From positions 61,741 to 125,740 of the forward strand of contig CAOLHI010004282.1 in assembly GCA_948474755.1 (NCBI GenBank): a stretch of 64,000 nt of DNA, written 5' to 3'. This stretch comes from Ctenosaura bakeri. Lineage: Eukaryota > Chordata > Lepidosauria > Squamata > Iguanidae. Below the pieces are notes generated by a model, which did no database searches, was not told the origin of the DNA, and saw only the letters and a list, made by a program, of their open reading frames with translations. Position numbers and translations under genes: made by a program. Of this stretch, positions 51,510-62,850 are shown in pieces. How positions within the stretch are numbered: position 1 is the stretch's first letter; every line of letters starts with the position of its first letter.

Positions 51510-51712
51510 TGCATCCTCAAGCCACCTGTCAACTTATGGCAATTTGATGTATTTCACAGTGTTTTGTTAGGCAGGCAGAATCCTCAGAGCTGGCTTGCCA
51601 CTGCCTTCCTCTGAAATATTGTCTACAGCACATGGTATTCCTTAGCAGTCTTCCATTCAAGTACTAATCAAGGCTGGCCCTGCTGAACTTCCAAGATCAG
51701 AAGGCATCTTTT
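51510..51712 (-). repeat. 5S-rRNA-derived SINE, minus strand
   Basis: Antisense 5S-like head at 51640-51710 (TTCCATTCAAGTACTAATCA, GGCTGGCCCTGCTGAACTTC, CAAGATCAGAAGG). Tail side CTCAAGCCACCTGTCAACTT. Confidence 0.8.
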
Positions 51713-51787
51713 AGCTAAATCCTCCTTTAATGAGGCTCAGGAGAAGCATTTCAATCTTTCAGATGGAGGAGAAACCTTTACAAATAT

Positions 51788-52175
51788 AGTCATCGCTCCA
51801 CATTTGCTAGGGGTAGGGGCACAAGACCCCTGTGAAAGTGAAAAAAACATGAATAACTCTAGGCCCTCCCAAACCATATTTAACACACACAAAAAGTATG
51901 ATCACCCTATTCAACCTACCTTGGATTCCTTTGAGGCATCAGGGTTCCTTCACAAGGCAGAAGTGGGGGGCTGGTGGGGCTTACGGCCACCTCCACAGCT
52001 GCCCCACACTGTTTTTAAGAGGGACTTACACGCCTCATTTGCAGTTTCTCAGTTCCACGAGACTTGCAGTCCCTATTAAAAATGGCATAGGGAGGCAGCA
52101 AGGGGACAGCAAAGAATCTGTGAATAACCAAATCGGCAAAAGTGAAACCTGCAAACGTGGAGGGCTGACTGTATT
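51788..52175. mobile_element. Mariner-like MITE
   Basis: The left end TAGTCATCGCTCCACATTTG is inverted at right as CAAACGTGGAGGGCTGACTG; TA lies at both edges. Related TIRs occur singly near 49175 (AGTCAGCCCTCCACATCCGC) and 39006. Confidence 0.75.
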
Positions 52176-52784
52176 GGAAAATCAGCTATGGGTAGTAACA
52201 TAGCAAAGGGGGAGTGATTCTCTGGTGAAACTCAAAATACCCAATTATTACTCCCAGAGGGCTGGATTCAAATCATGGCCTAAGGTCCTCCACCCCTGGC
52301 TTAGATGATGGACTCCTAATACTCAGAATTATCCTGCCCATCTGTTCAAATCACTGTTCTGCCCACACCTCCCCTACGGTTTCATAAATTAACTTGTCTT
52401 GCAAAATGATTCAATGACACTTTCTATAAAAACATGGTGGATGAGAATAACACCCACTGCCCCCAGAAGAGGCTGACTTGTAAGGGGCAAGACCAGAGCA
52501 TGGAGTCATACAGAGATGCTACTCAGTCCCTCTCACAGTACACAGTTTGGGGAAACACTGACCTCAAGAAGGAAGACATTCAGGCACAGAAACAGTCCAA
52601 ATGTCAAAGCAGGTAGCAAAAATATTATGGGATCACTGCGAGAAACACTGTCTAAACTTTACAGGGTAACCAAGAGAAACATTTTGTGATGTGAATCAAG
52701 GATTGTGACATTAAAGAGGCACTGGCGAATCAGAAGCCGTTGTGCCTTTTTCACTGGAATCAAGTGAGAGCTCTTGACGTTTTG

Positions 52785-52965
52785 GCATTTTCTGCACAGA
52801 AAACTCTTTTCTGTGCAAAACCACTTGCAAATTTTGTACAGAATAAGTTCCCAGTTGCATCACTGCCTGTACGGGAAACAGCATTTTCTATGCCAGATAT
52901 AATATACATTTCTTGCATAGGAATAGTATTTTCTGTGCAGAAAATACAGTTTTCTGCACAAAACA
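52785..52965. repeat. Array of diverged TTTTCTGCACAGAAAA palindromes
   Basis: Six or seven imperfect copies of a 16-20 bp palindrome, among them CATTTTCTGCACAGAAAAC, CTTTTCTGTGCAAAACC, TATTTTCTGTGCAGAAAATA and AGTTTTCTGCACAAAAC. Confidence 0.7.
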
Positions 52966-53511
52966 TGCATCAAATAAGTTTTAAACATTGAAGATTTTCA
53001 TCAGTTCCGGGTTTTTCTCATCAGGGTTTTCTCTACACTTGAAAAACAATTTGAATATTTTTTAATTTATTTATTTAGAATATTTTCAAAAGGTCTTTTC
53101 ATTCCTATTCCACACAAGCTTCAAACAAGACAAGAGGTATTACTCTGAACAGTTACATTTCCACCTGTACTTGGGAACTGAATCTTTTCAAGTACAAAAA
53201 TTTGTTCCTGTTACTCATTGCAATGTTTGCTGAGTAATCCATTTTCACTGCTCTATATAACCTCAGAAATCTTCTTGCAGGTGATACAGTCTTATTTACT
53301 TCTCTGTTGCTTTTTTAAAAAAATAGGATTGATAGAAGAACAGCATCTAAAAATAGCCTTGAAAAGTAACTTGTAAAGCAGAAGTGGAGAAAGTACAACT
53401 TGTGGGTGCCATGTACCCCTCAAGATTGTTCTTGCAGGACCTCAGCATCTCTCCAAAGAACTCCCATTATTTTAAAGCAAAATAGTTATATGTCACAGAA
53501 ATGAGGCAGGG

Positions 53512-53722
53512 GCCTAAATGCATCTGTTCTTAATCTTGGAAGCTAAACAAAATCAGCCCTTATTAGCACCTGGATGGGAAACCACCAACAAATACCAAGT
53601 GCTGTAGGCATATTTCAGAAGAAGGACCTGGCTAAACTACCTCTTATTCCTTGCCTAAGAAACCCCTACGAAATTCATGAGGTCACCACAGGCTGACAAA
53701 CAACTTGAAGGCACACACACAC
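53512..53722 (+). repeat. 5S-rRNA-derived SINE
   Basis: 5S-like head: TCTTAATCTTGGAAGCTAAA, TTATTAGCACCTGGATGGGA, ACCAAGTGCTGTAGGC. Then TTTCAGAAGAAGGACCTGGC and tail CAACTTGAAGGCACACACAC, which is also the tail of the tRNA SINE. Confidence 0.85.
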
Positions 53723-54134
53723 ACACAAAATTCCCAGCAGTCCCAGCACAGCCAGTGATAAGGAATGCTGTGAAATATAGCACACCGCCACCAACAATAA
53801 GTTGACTTTTTCCCCTTCTTTGCTACCTTTTGGAATTTCACTATGAAATGTGCTAACTGCCAGAACACAAAAAAAGTAACTTGTTACCAGTAGCTATGTG
53901 GCGTGTAACATGTTATTCCCTAGGTCTGCTCAAGATCACTGCAAAATTCAGAGGACAAGGAAAGGTTATCCTTTTGAGCCCCAAAGCTTTATGATCTGTC
54001 CCACAACAAAGGTTTTGTGCTTCATTTCTAGAGCCGTGACCTATGATTTCCCAGACTGTGGGGTCCCACACACCAAGAACACCATCAACAAAACTGACAT
54101 TCTAAGCCAGGTGTGAAACAGAAAGCAGTCCTTC

Positions 54135-54195
54135 ATATGCAGCTAGACTGCAACTCCCAGCATCCCTCACCAATGGCTATGCCAGCAGAGGGTTG
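54135..54195. repeat. Dispersed repeat fragment (CAACTCCCAGCATCCCTCAC)
   Basis: Same family as 38535-38660 and 62760-62850. Confidence 0.5.
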
Positions 54196-54647
54196 CACTA
54201 GATGATCCTTGGGGTTCTCTCCAAGCCTAAAATCTGTTTCCCCTGCCCTCTTGACACCATGCTTGAGCTGCCAGTAAAGCTGAGTGGACGAAGTTCCTGA
54301 ATCCTACCTTCACCCACATTCCCAGCCATTTCTGGAGGTACAGCAATATAATCCCACTTTGCAGGGCGGAGAGCTACATCACAGAATTGGCTGCTCACTC
54401 CCAAGTAAGCAAAGAGGTAGACGAAGGTGCCCTACCCAAACTTCCCAATTTGAAATACCGAACTCAAGAGTGGCTCTCAAATACTGGAGCCTCAGCCTGC
54501 AGCCCCAGGCAGGACCTGGGAACTTTTAAAGTTTCTAACAGGAGGGAGGGTCAACATCAGTAAGCAGGTCTTTCTAAATTCTGCCTATTTGCAGGCATGG
54601 TATTACAAAACAATGGAACTATAGAACAAATTGCATTAAAATAATAA

Positions 54648-54905
54648 CAACATAAGTATGCCTCAGTTAATAAAGTAGATATATCCTTGGGCATTACTTC
54701 TTTTAACAGAAAATTTAACACCGCTGTCAGAAGCACAGAAATAGGTCCCTACATTACAAAATAAAAAATAAAAAAATAGCACATTGACATGTTTCAACAA
54801 ACTTTTTATTCAAAACTAACAACATGCATATGTGAAAGGAAACAATCTAATCAGATGAGCCTTGCATAAGTAAACAAAAACATTCTGAATCTTCTAGAGC
54901 CAGTT
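54648..54905. repeat. Unclassified dispersed repeat, copy B
   Basis: Matches 45475-45700 from GTATGCCTCAG to AACATTCTGAATCTTCTAGA. Confidence 0.65.
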
Positions 54906-55461
54906 GAAAAGCTTGCATGATCAGTAAATAATTCTGGAGGCAATTGCTCTTTGCCTGTTGTAGGCGAGCAGAAATGGTACAATAGGTTCAGGCAGAGTGG
55001 AAACCCAAACTTCTGAAGCTCAAGCTTTACTGCATTGTCCACTGCAGACACTCTGCTCAAAGTCTGTCTCTCTTTATCTTGTCTTTGCCATCTTCCCATA
55101 CCAATGCTGCTAGAAAAACCTCCTGCTAGACAGAGGACAAGTAAGAAAAGTGGAGACTGGGCAGGCATAAAAAGACTTTGTAAAAGGAGTTTCTTTGTCA
55201 AAAGCTTTGTTAACTGAAGTATGCCTGTAACAACAACCAACTGAAGCTGATTAAAACCCAGATTACCATGAAAGCAATGGCAAAATGATAAATGAAATAT
55301 TACAAAACTAAGCAAATAAAAATAAATCACTACTTTATCCATCAAAAGAGGGGTAAATGTAAATCCCTACTGCATACCTAGGAAAGCTAAACTACATGCT
55401 TTGTTATGTCTGCATCTAAAATAGTTGTCTTAATAGTTATATTTGCACGCCCATGCTTGAT

Positions 55462-55555
55462 CATTTAGAATCATAAAATTGGAAGGAGCCTCATGGGCCA
55501 TCAAGTTCAGCACCCTGTCCAGTGCAGGATCTCCAGCTAAAGCAGCCCTAACACC
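55462..55555 (-). mobile_element. CR1 3'-tail fragment
   Basis: TTTAGAATCATAAAATTGGA, CATGGGCCATCAAGTTCAGC, CCAGTGCAGGATCTCCAGC. Confidence 0.75.
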
Positions 55556-56169
55556 ACAATGCAAAGTATAGGATGCACAACCACAGTACACAATGCGTGC
55601 CTTGCAAAGAGAACCTACAGGTAAACATGCTGCCTGTGTCACTCCACATCCTCTGATTATCAGCAGGATACCTCTGAATTTCTGGTCCCACGCATGCAGT
55701 GTGACAGGTGAATGTGCCCGAGTAAATTCCGACCTTGACCTTGTAGAGTTTCAGGAGCCAAAGAGGGGTCAATCCAGTCAATGCTTGGATGGCAAAACCA
55801 TCATGAAGAAATAGCCAATAGAGGTAGGGAAAAATTCTACCTGAAAGAAACCCTGGAGGGCTGCTGTGGTCAGTCCAAGTTGACAATATTAGACAAGAAG
55901 GCATATTCAGTCAGTATGAAGCAGCTTCCTTGGTTGCAAAGCATAATAAATGCACCCTAACATAAAATAGCCAAATGTGTTCATAAATACACAAGAAGAG
56001 CAACAAACTGCAAATTGATTTCAGCCACACTGCATTCTGACCTTGCCTAGCACAAATTTCAGAGGAGAAGCGAAGAGTTGATAATGTTGCTCTGGGAGCC
56101 TGTGAACTACAGAGCAGCAGACTTAAATGCAATTGCAAATAAAGAATGCACACAGATTCAGTCTACAGA

Positions 56170-57600
56170 GATTTATTTTTTAAAAAATATATTTATTAAA
56201 GATATAATAGAAACAAAAAAGATAACACACCAAAGAAAAGTAAACAATTACACAAAGACAAACAAATACAGGTACAAATACACAGAAGAAAACGTAACTG
56301 CATATCCATATATAAATTTGAATGTACATGGAAATTCATATTAAAAAAAGAGGTTTCCCCACCTGATGAAAGTACAGCTAACATTAAAAAAAATCTTAAT
56401 TCATACCTCTTCTGAACGTAATATATATGTGATCCAATAATTCTCACCTCAGTCCCTTTAATCTATCTACACCATTTAAGCTTAAAAAATGTAAACATAT
56501 GAGAAATGCACACAGGTCTTCACATCTTTCTAGAAACTAAAAAACCAAATACAACATCAGGAGTTTATATACGTAAGCTCTATAAATAATCTCCATCTGC
56601 TATGGACCACTTTCAATATAAATCATCTCCAAATTATCAAACCCCTTGGAATTCCTTCTAACGAAATGTCACAAAATAATGTACGTATAAAGTAATTAAC
56701 AATCAAATCCAGGTACGTTATCAATCCTATTCTTTGTCTGCAAAAAATCTTTAAGTGGTGCCCAGTTTCTACAAAATTTGCTATTCAGCTTATCATCTAG
56801 AGTGTAAGTAAGTTTATCCATTTCAACTATATCCATCAACTTCTCCACCCACTTTTCTACCGCTGGAATAGCAGTAACTCTCCAATATCTAGCAAATGGT
56901 ATCCTGGCCGCCATAACTGTGTGTCAAATCAGTCTTTCTCCAAGATCTCTTTCTTCCTTTTTCTCCAATTTCAACATGCCCAACAGGAAGAATTGGGGTT
57001 TCAGTTCGATTTTTATCTTTTGCATTGTGGATTTGATTTTCATCCAGTATTTTTTTGGCTTCATTGCACCCCCACGATAAGATGATAAAACGTTCCAGTC
57101 CTGTTCGTTACACTTCCAACATGTATTTCTGGAACCTTTGTACAGTTTAGCTATTCTAACTGGTGAGAGATACCATCTATACATCCTTTTTAATAAATTT
57201 TCTTGGAGATCATATGACTTCGTATAAGTTAAGTTGTTTCTCCAGATCTTCTCCCATTCTTCCAATAAAATATTATGTCCAAGATCTTTGGCCCATTGGA
57301 CCATACAATCTTTAAAAGTTTCTTCTTCCAGGTTTATTCTCAATAGCATTACATACAATTTAGAAACCAATCTTTTTATCCCTTAAGTAAACATTCTTCA
57401 TTGCATCATCTTCAAATCCATGCCTCTAACTTTAAGGTCTTCTTTAAATTTATTAATTACTTGCATATAAGGAAATCACTTATCTGTACCTTCTTTCATC
57501 ACTTGCTGTCTTTTTTAACTTGGTAAGAGTCTCCTGATTTTTTCAAAAGGTGTTTGTAAGTTAACCAAACACCATGTTTCCTTAATTCTTTACTAGAGTG
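56170..57600 (-). mobile_element. LINE L1, 3' part of ORF2, minus strand
   Basis: Two minus-strand frames, 57370-56924 and 56914-56696, together read as the L1 ORF2 C-terminal region: WAKDLGHNILLEEWEKIW, RMYRWYLSPVRIAKL, then CWKCNEQDWNVL and, after a frame break near 56920, ARIPFARYWRV. An A/T-rich 3'UTR extends to about 56170. RT and endonuclease are missing, and the frame is broken at 56915-56923. Confidence 0.85.
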
Positions 57601-57784
57601 AACTTTTAAAGGAAGGAGCCAGGATGGCAACTTAGAATAAAATATCCCAGACCTTATATAAAGATTTACAGATAACGTGGTTTTAAAAAGATATCTGCCT
57701 TATTATATCAAAGAAAGGCATGCCAGCCAAAATGCAGGTCAGAGATTATATAAATCTACATAGAGAGATTTATAAAGGGCTATT

Positions 57785-57965
57785 GGCCTAAATGCCCCCA
57801 AAGCATCAAAGCCCTGCTTAATACCTGAGTGGGAGACCACCAAAAAATAGCAGGTGCTCTAGGCTACATTTCAAAGGAAGGAATTGGCAAAACCACCTCA
57901 GAGTATTCCCTCCCTAAGAAAACCTGATGAATTTCATGGGACCACAATCAGTCAACAGGCTTATG
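57785..57965 (+). repeat. 5S-rRNA-derived SINE
   Basis: AAAGCCCTGCTTAATACCTG, AGTGGGAGACCACCAAAAAA, AGCAGGTGCTCTAGGCTAC, then ATTTCAAAGGAAGGAATTGG and tail CAATCAGTCAACAGGCTTA. The start of the 5S-like head is lost. Confidence 0.7.
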
Positions 57966-58680
57966 TCATTCATTGTCACTGGGGACACAATGGATCCTCA
58001 TGTTCAATTCTGGATCTTGGCCTCTTTGTATCATACAAGCAGCAGAAAAATTTCCGCTCTTAACAGTGATAGTTCTATCATTGCAACAGAACCAAGGAGA
58101 AGGCTGCAGGGAATATCAATGCTACTTAGTTCTCAAAATCTGCAAGTCTGTAGTATTTTGTCAGTCCCATCTTGCCAATCTCCAGCACCAGGTGGGAAAG
58201 AGTAGGGAAAGGGAACAGCTGTGAACTGCACAAAATTGCAAGGTCCAAGTTAAGTAGGCCCACAAGCAGAAACTCATTAGTAAAAGACTGCAAACTAAAT
58301 ACCATTGTGTAATAAATACACCACAACACATAGTAACAGCCATGTAGGTTTATAAATCAACAGTAGGCATCAGTACAAGTTTGTTCTAACCACATGGCAT
58401 TCTGACCTTGTTCCACTTGTGGTGGAGGTATAGGAAGTGGATAAAGTTGTTTTTAGTAGTGTAAGAGTGGTTTTGTAAAGGAGTCCAAAAATCCTTTAAG
58501 AGTGGAAAGATCTTGTTCCAGATTTGGCCAGTTCAAAGTGAAGTGGTGAAAAATTCTTCCTCAGTTTCACAGAGGAATGAGCCAAAACTTGGCTGAAAGA
58601 TTCAGTATCTGTATTTGCTATCATCATATACTTACAAATACATGTGGCTATTTTATATGTTATGGTGCATTTGTTTACAC

Positions 58681-59447
58681 CAGCGGTTCTCAACCTGTGG
58701 GTCGTGACCCCTTTGGGGGTAGAATGACCCTATCACAGGGGTCGCCTAAGACCATTGGAAAATACATATCTCCGATGGTCTTAGCCTCCATTCCCTCCTT
58801 GGTAGTGGTGCACAAGCGCAAGCCATGTGCTCGCGTCCTCCTGCCCCCTTTGGCGGGAGCGCGTGCGGCCACATTGTCGCCACAGCAGGAGTGGTGGTGC
58901 GCAAGTGCGAGCCACGCGCTTGTGTCCCCCTGCTCCCTGTTCAGAAGGGACTGAAATCGCTCCCCTTCTCCGCTACCGGGAGAACCTCCCATCTGATGGG
59001 CCAGCTTGGGGGGGCGGCAGCAGCACGGGGGGCAGGCCCCCTCCTCGCCACGGCCCCTGCCCCACTCGCCACGGAGGGGGGTGCTGCAGAGGGGCCACGG
59101 GGCCGCAAGGCGGCACTTTTCCAGGGGGGCGAGCTGCACCCGGCGCAAAAGACAAAGGGTCCTGGGATTCCTCCCCCCCAGCCAGGGTCAACACTCTGGA
59201 AACTCTTCCCACACTGCCCCTCCCCAGCGGGAATGAGAGCAAAGCAGAAGCAGAGCCCGGGGAATCTCGGAGTTTTTTCCTGGGGGAGACGCGTGGCTCC
59301 TTTCCCTCCCTGCGCCCCCGTTCCTGGCCGGCAACGCGGCCTTTGCCAAGGGGGGGGGGAGGCATTGTAAATAATAAATAAATAATTTTATGGTTGGGGT
59401 CACCACAACATGAGGAACTGCGGCATTAGGAAGGTTGAGAACCACTG
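58681..59447. mobile_element. SPIN-like hAT element with GC-rich cargo
   Basis: Left end CAGCGGTTCTCAACCTGTGG, right end AAGGTTGAGAACCACTG; the 15-bp inverted ends differ at one position. An identical 8-bp target duplication, GTTTACAC, flanks it at 58673-58680 and 59448-59455, as hAT insertion produces. Subterminal blocks (GGGGTCGCCTAAGACCAT, CCGATGGTCTTAG and GGGGTCACCACAACATGAGG) match the SPIN (Space Invaders) non-autonomous elements as I recall them. The inside, about 58790-59370, is strikingly GC-rich, contains a ~40-bp direct repeat (58805-58844 and 58894-58933) and encodes no hAT transposase. Confidence 0.9.
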
Positions 59448-59854
59448 GTTTACACACTGGAATACAATTTGGGGGCTTTGTCGTTCTGCCAATGGGTGTT
59501 AGCTCTGAATTGTACCAACACCTGCTGTGGAAACATCAGAGCTATCACCATAAGTGAGACTCATAATGAATCACCTCCATGATATCTGAAAACACACATC
59601 TGCAAGCCTTGCAGAAAAACAGAGCTGCCCATTTAGAACCACCACATAAATGGATCTATTACACAGAAAAGACTACAACATATTTATTCTAGATTTATTT
59701 AAATCATTCTTTTAGGGAAAGGCTTTCCTTCTCCCTGTGAAACCATAAAGCCATTCTTAAATACACAAAACGATCCTATGGGACAAAATAAAAAGTAGCT
59801 AAGTCCATAGAGAATCAATTAGTTGTTTTCAATGTGTCCACTCTGTGTGCACAT

Positions 59855-60078
59855 GCACCTGTAGGTTTGCGCCTTCAAGCTCCCCATTGCGCCTTCAAGC
59901 TCCCCATGAATTTCACAGGGTTTTCTTAGGCAAGGAAGACTCAGCAGTGGTTTTGCCAGTGCCTTCCTCTGAAATAGAGCCTACAGCATCTGGTATTCAT
60001 TGGTCACCTCCCATCCAAGTACTAACCAGGAACAACACTCCTCAGCTTCCAAGATCAGATGGGATCTGGTGTTTTTAA
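59855..60078 (-). repeat. 5S-rRNA-derived SINE, minus strand
   Basis: Antisense 5S-like head TCACCTCCCATCCAAGTACT, AACCAGGAACAACACTCCTC, AGCTTCCAAGATCAGATGGG. A 20-nt tail segment, TTGCGCCTTCAAGCTCCCCA, is duplicated in tandem at 59867-59907. Confidence 0.85.
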
Positions 60079-60214
60079 GGTATTTAGGCACTAGGTCTAC
60101 TTAAAGTATGACTAAATCTGGAACCTAGCCCAATAGAAGTGTTAAACCCAGCTGATACTAGTTTTAATCTTTATTTTATTATAAACAACTTCACATTTTC
60201 AAAATTCTTCATAC

Positions 60215-61497
60215 AGTCTTAGGACCCCTGGCAATAATCTTTCCTGAAGAATGGGAGAAGTCCCAGCAGACCAGAGGAGCAAAGAGAAGATGGGGGCAAA
60301 TATTGTTCCTATCTTCAAAAAGGGGAGGAAAAAAAAGAGGACTGCCCAGTCAGCTTTCATCAATACCAGGAAAAATTCAAGATCAAATTATTAAACAGAC
60401 AAAACAGTCTGTGAGTACTTAGAAAGGAATGCCATGGCTACTAAAAGTCAGTCTTATCTGTTTTTTTGATAGATTTAACTGGGATGATAGATTAAGTGAA
60501 TACTTGGACACAGTGTATCTTAACTTTAGTAAGGTGTTTGACAAGGTTTCTCCATGATATTCTTGCAAACAAGGTAGTAAAATGTGAGCTACACAATGCT
60601 AGTTCAGTGGATTTGTAACTGGTTGGCTGACCAAACCTAAAGGGTGCTCACCAATGGCTCCTCTTCCTCCTAAACAGAAGTGACTAGTGGGGTACCGCAG
60701 GGTTCTGTCCTGGGCCCTGTGCTGTTCAACATCTTTATGAATGATTTGGATGAGAGAATAGAGGGCATTCCTATCAAATCTGCAGATGACACCAAGTTGT
60801 AGGGGTAGCTAATACCTGAGAGAACAGGAACAGAATTCAAAATGATCTTAACAGATTAGAGAGCTGAGCCAAAATCAACAAAAGAAATTTCAACAGGGAG
60901 AAGTGTAAGGTACTACACTTGGGCAGAAAAAACAAAATGCACAGATACAAGACGGGTGACACCTGGCTTGACCATAGTACATGCAAAAAAGGATCTAGGT
61001 GTCCAGTTCTGGATACCACAGTTCAGGAACGATATTGACAAGCTGGGATGTGTCCAGAAAAGGGAGACCAAAACGGTAAAAGGCCTGGAAACCATGAAAC
61101 TCTATGAGGAAAGGCTTAGGAAACTGTGCACATTTAGCCTGGAGAAGACAAGGTTAAGAAGCAACATGATAGCTATGTTTAAATATTTGAAGGAATGGCA
61201 TATGCAAGATGGAGCAAGCCTGTTTTTTGCTGCTCCAGAGACTATGACACAAGCAATGGCTTCAAACTTCAGGAAAGGAGATTCCATTTAAACTTCCTGA
61301 CAGTAAGAACAGTTCAACAGTAGAATGTGTTGTCTGGGAGTGTGATGGAGTGTCCTACGGGAGTCTCCTTCCTGGAGGTTTCTAAACACAGGTTGGACGG
61401 CCATCCATCAGGAATTCTTTGATGTTGTATTCCTGCATGGCAGGGGGTTAGACTAGATGACCCTTGTGGTTTCTTCCAACTCTATGATTCTATCAAG
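60215..61497 (+). mobile_element. CR1 LINE with RT domain remnant, plus strand
   Basis: Translated with frame breaks, 60520-60800 shows reverse transcriptase motifs: FDKVS, then [28 protein letters not shown] and ADDTKL (the FADD-type catalytic box, here SADD). The post-RT region follows ([20 protein letters not shown]), and the copy ends in the CR1 tail CTCTATGATTCTATC at about 61497. Frameshifts and stops make it defective. Confidence 0.9.
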
Positions 61498-61724
61498 TCT
61501 TGATCCAAGCCAGTGAGAAAATATTATACCAACAGTGAAAATATTCTGCTGTGTCCTTAACGTAGTGTGAGAGGGTTTTCTTTCCTGATTGTGCTTCTCC
61601 CTTTTATGTATGTATGTATTTAATTATTCATTCATATGCTGCCTTTCTCCCAGAAACAACCTGTCACACAAAAGTTACAGAGTTTTTCCAGACATGAAAA
61701 TAAATCGGTGCAACAGTTTCTCCA

Positions 61725-62530
61725 TAGGAATTATAGTCCAACTCCCTGCCATGTAGGAACACCCTCAAAGCACTCCTGACAGATGGCCATCCAGCCTCTG
61801 CTTAAAAACCTCCAAAGGAGACTCCACCACACTCCGAGGCAGCATATTCCACTGCCGGACAGCCCTGACTGTCAGGAAGTTCTTCCTGTGGTTCAGGTGG
61901 AATCTCCTTTCCTGCAGCTTGAATCCATTGCTCCTTGTCCTGGTCTCTGGAACAGCAGAAAACAAGCCCATTCCTTCCTCTACATGGCATCCCTTCAAAT
62001 ATTATAACATGGCTATCATGTCCCCTCTAAACCTTCTCTTCTGCAGACTAAACATACCCAGCTTTCTAAGTCTATCCTCATAGCGCTTCATGACTTCCAG
62101 GCCCCTCACCATTCTGGTCACCCTCCTCTGAACTTGCTCCAGCTTGTCAATATCCTTCTTGAATTGGGGTGCCCAGAACTGGACACAGTATTCAAGATGG
62201 GGTCTAACCAAAGCAGAGTAGAGTGGTACCAGTACCTCCCTCGATCTAGACACCATACTCCTATTGATGCAGCCGAGAACTGCATTGGCATTCTTGGCTG
62301 CCGCATCACACTGCTGACTCACGTTCAGCTTGTGGTCTATGAAGACTCCTAGATCCTTTTCACACGTACTGCTATCCAGCCACGTGTCCCCCATCCTATA
62401 TTTCTGTATTCCATTTTTTCTACCTAAGTGTAGGACCTTACATTTCTCTCTGTTGAATTTCATTTTGTTAGCCTTGGCCCAGCTCTCCAGAGGGACTTCT
62501 GCAGATGTTCTTGGAGGAGGAGACTCAGTA
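61725..62530 (-). mobile_element. CR1 LINE, 3' part, minus strand
   Basis: The minus-strand frame 62598-62002 is open for 198 codons and shows post-RT CR1 blocks: KWNKMKFNREKCKVLHLG-like [54 protein letters not shown] and RRVTRMVRGLE. It ends in 3'UTR at about 61735 without the terminal ATTCTATG repeat. The long open frame suggests a younger copy than its neighbour. Confidence 0.9.
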
Positions 62531-62759
62531 AAACCAAAACAGAAAGATAACTCTAGGTAGCAGGTGCCCAGGTCATCTGACAATGCAATCCTGAGCATAT
62601 ATACTTAGAAGTCAGATCCACCAAATTCAACAGTAGTTTCTCCCTGGGCAACCATGCTTAAGGCTATAGTCTAAAATTCTTACCATGCTGTTGTCTTTAT
62701 GTTGCTAAAAGGAGCTGGAAACTTACAAAGGTATTACTTTGGCTTATATGAGAGGTGGG

Positions 62760-62850
62760 AATCCACCCTGCCCTTTGGGATGTTGTTGGAATCCAAGTCC
62801 CATCTATCTTAACCAGCACATCCAAAGGCGAGGAATGCTGGGACAGCCTA
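62760..62850. repeat. Dispersed repeat fragment
   Basis: GGGATGTTGTTGGAATCCAA, GTCCCATC, then AAAGGCGAGGAATGCTGGGA. Same family as 38535-38660. Confidence 0.45.

Noticed and set aside
54851..55345. 164-codon minus-strand open frame
   Set aside because: Hydrophobic composition from A/T-rich DNA, partly overlapping a dispersed repeat (54648-54905), with no plausible splice sites or family match.
58790..59370. GC-rich block considered as the BRD3 promoter CpG island
   Set aside because: It is bounded by transposon TIRs and a perfect 8-bp target duplication, so it arrived with the element. No good donor joining it to the acceptor at 45411 could be supported.
58690..59381. Open frames of up to 184 codons in the GC-rich block
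   Set aside because: Same GC artefact, inside the SPIN-like element. None resembles a hAT transposase (no RNase-H-like or dimerisation motifs).
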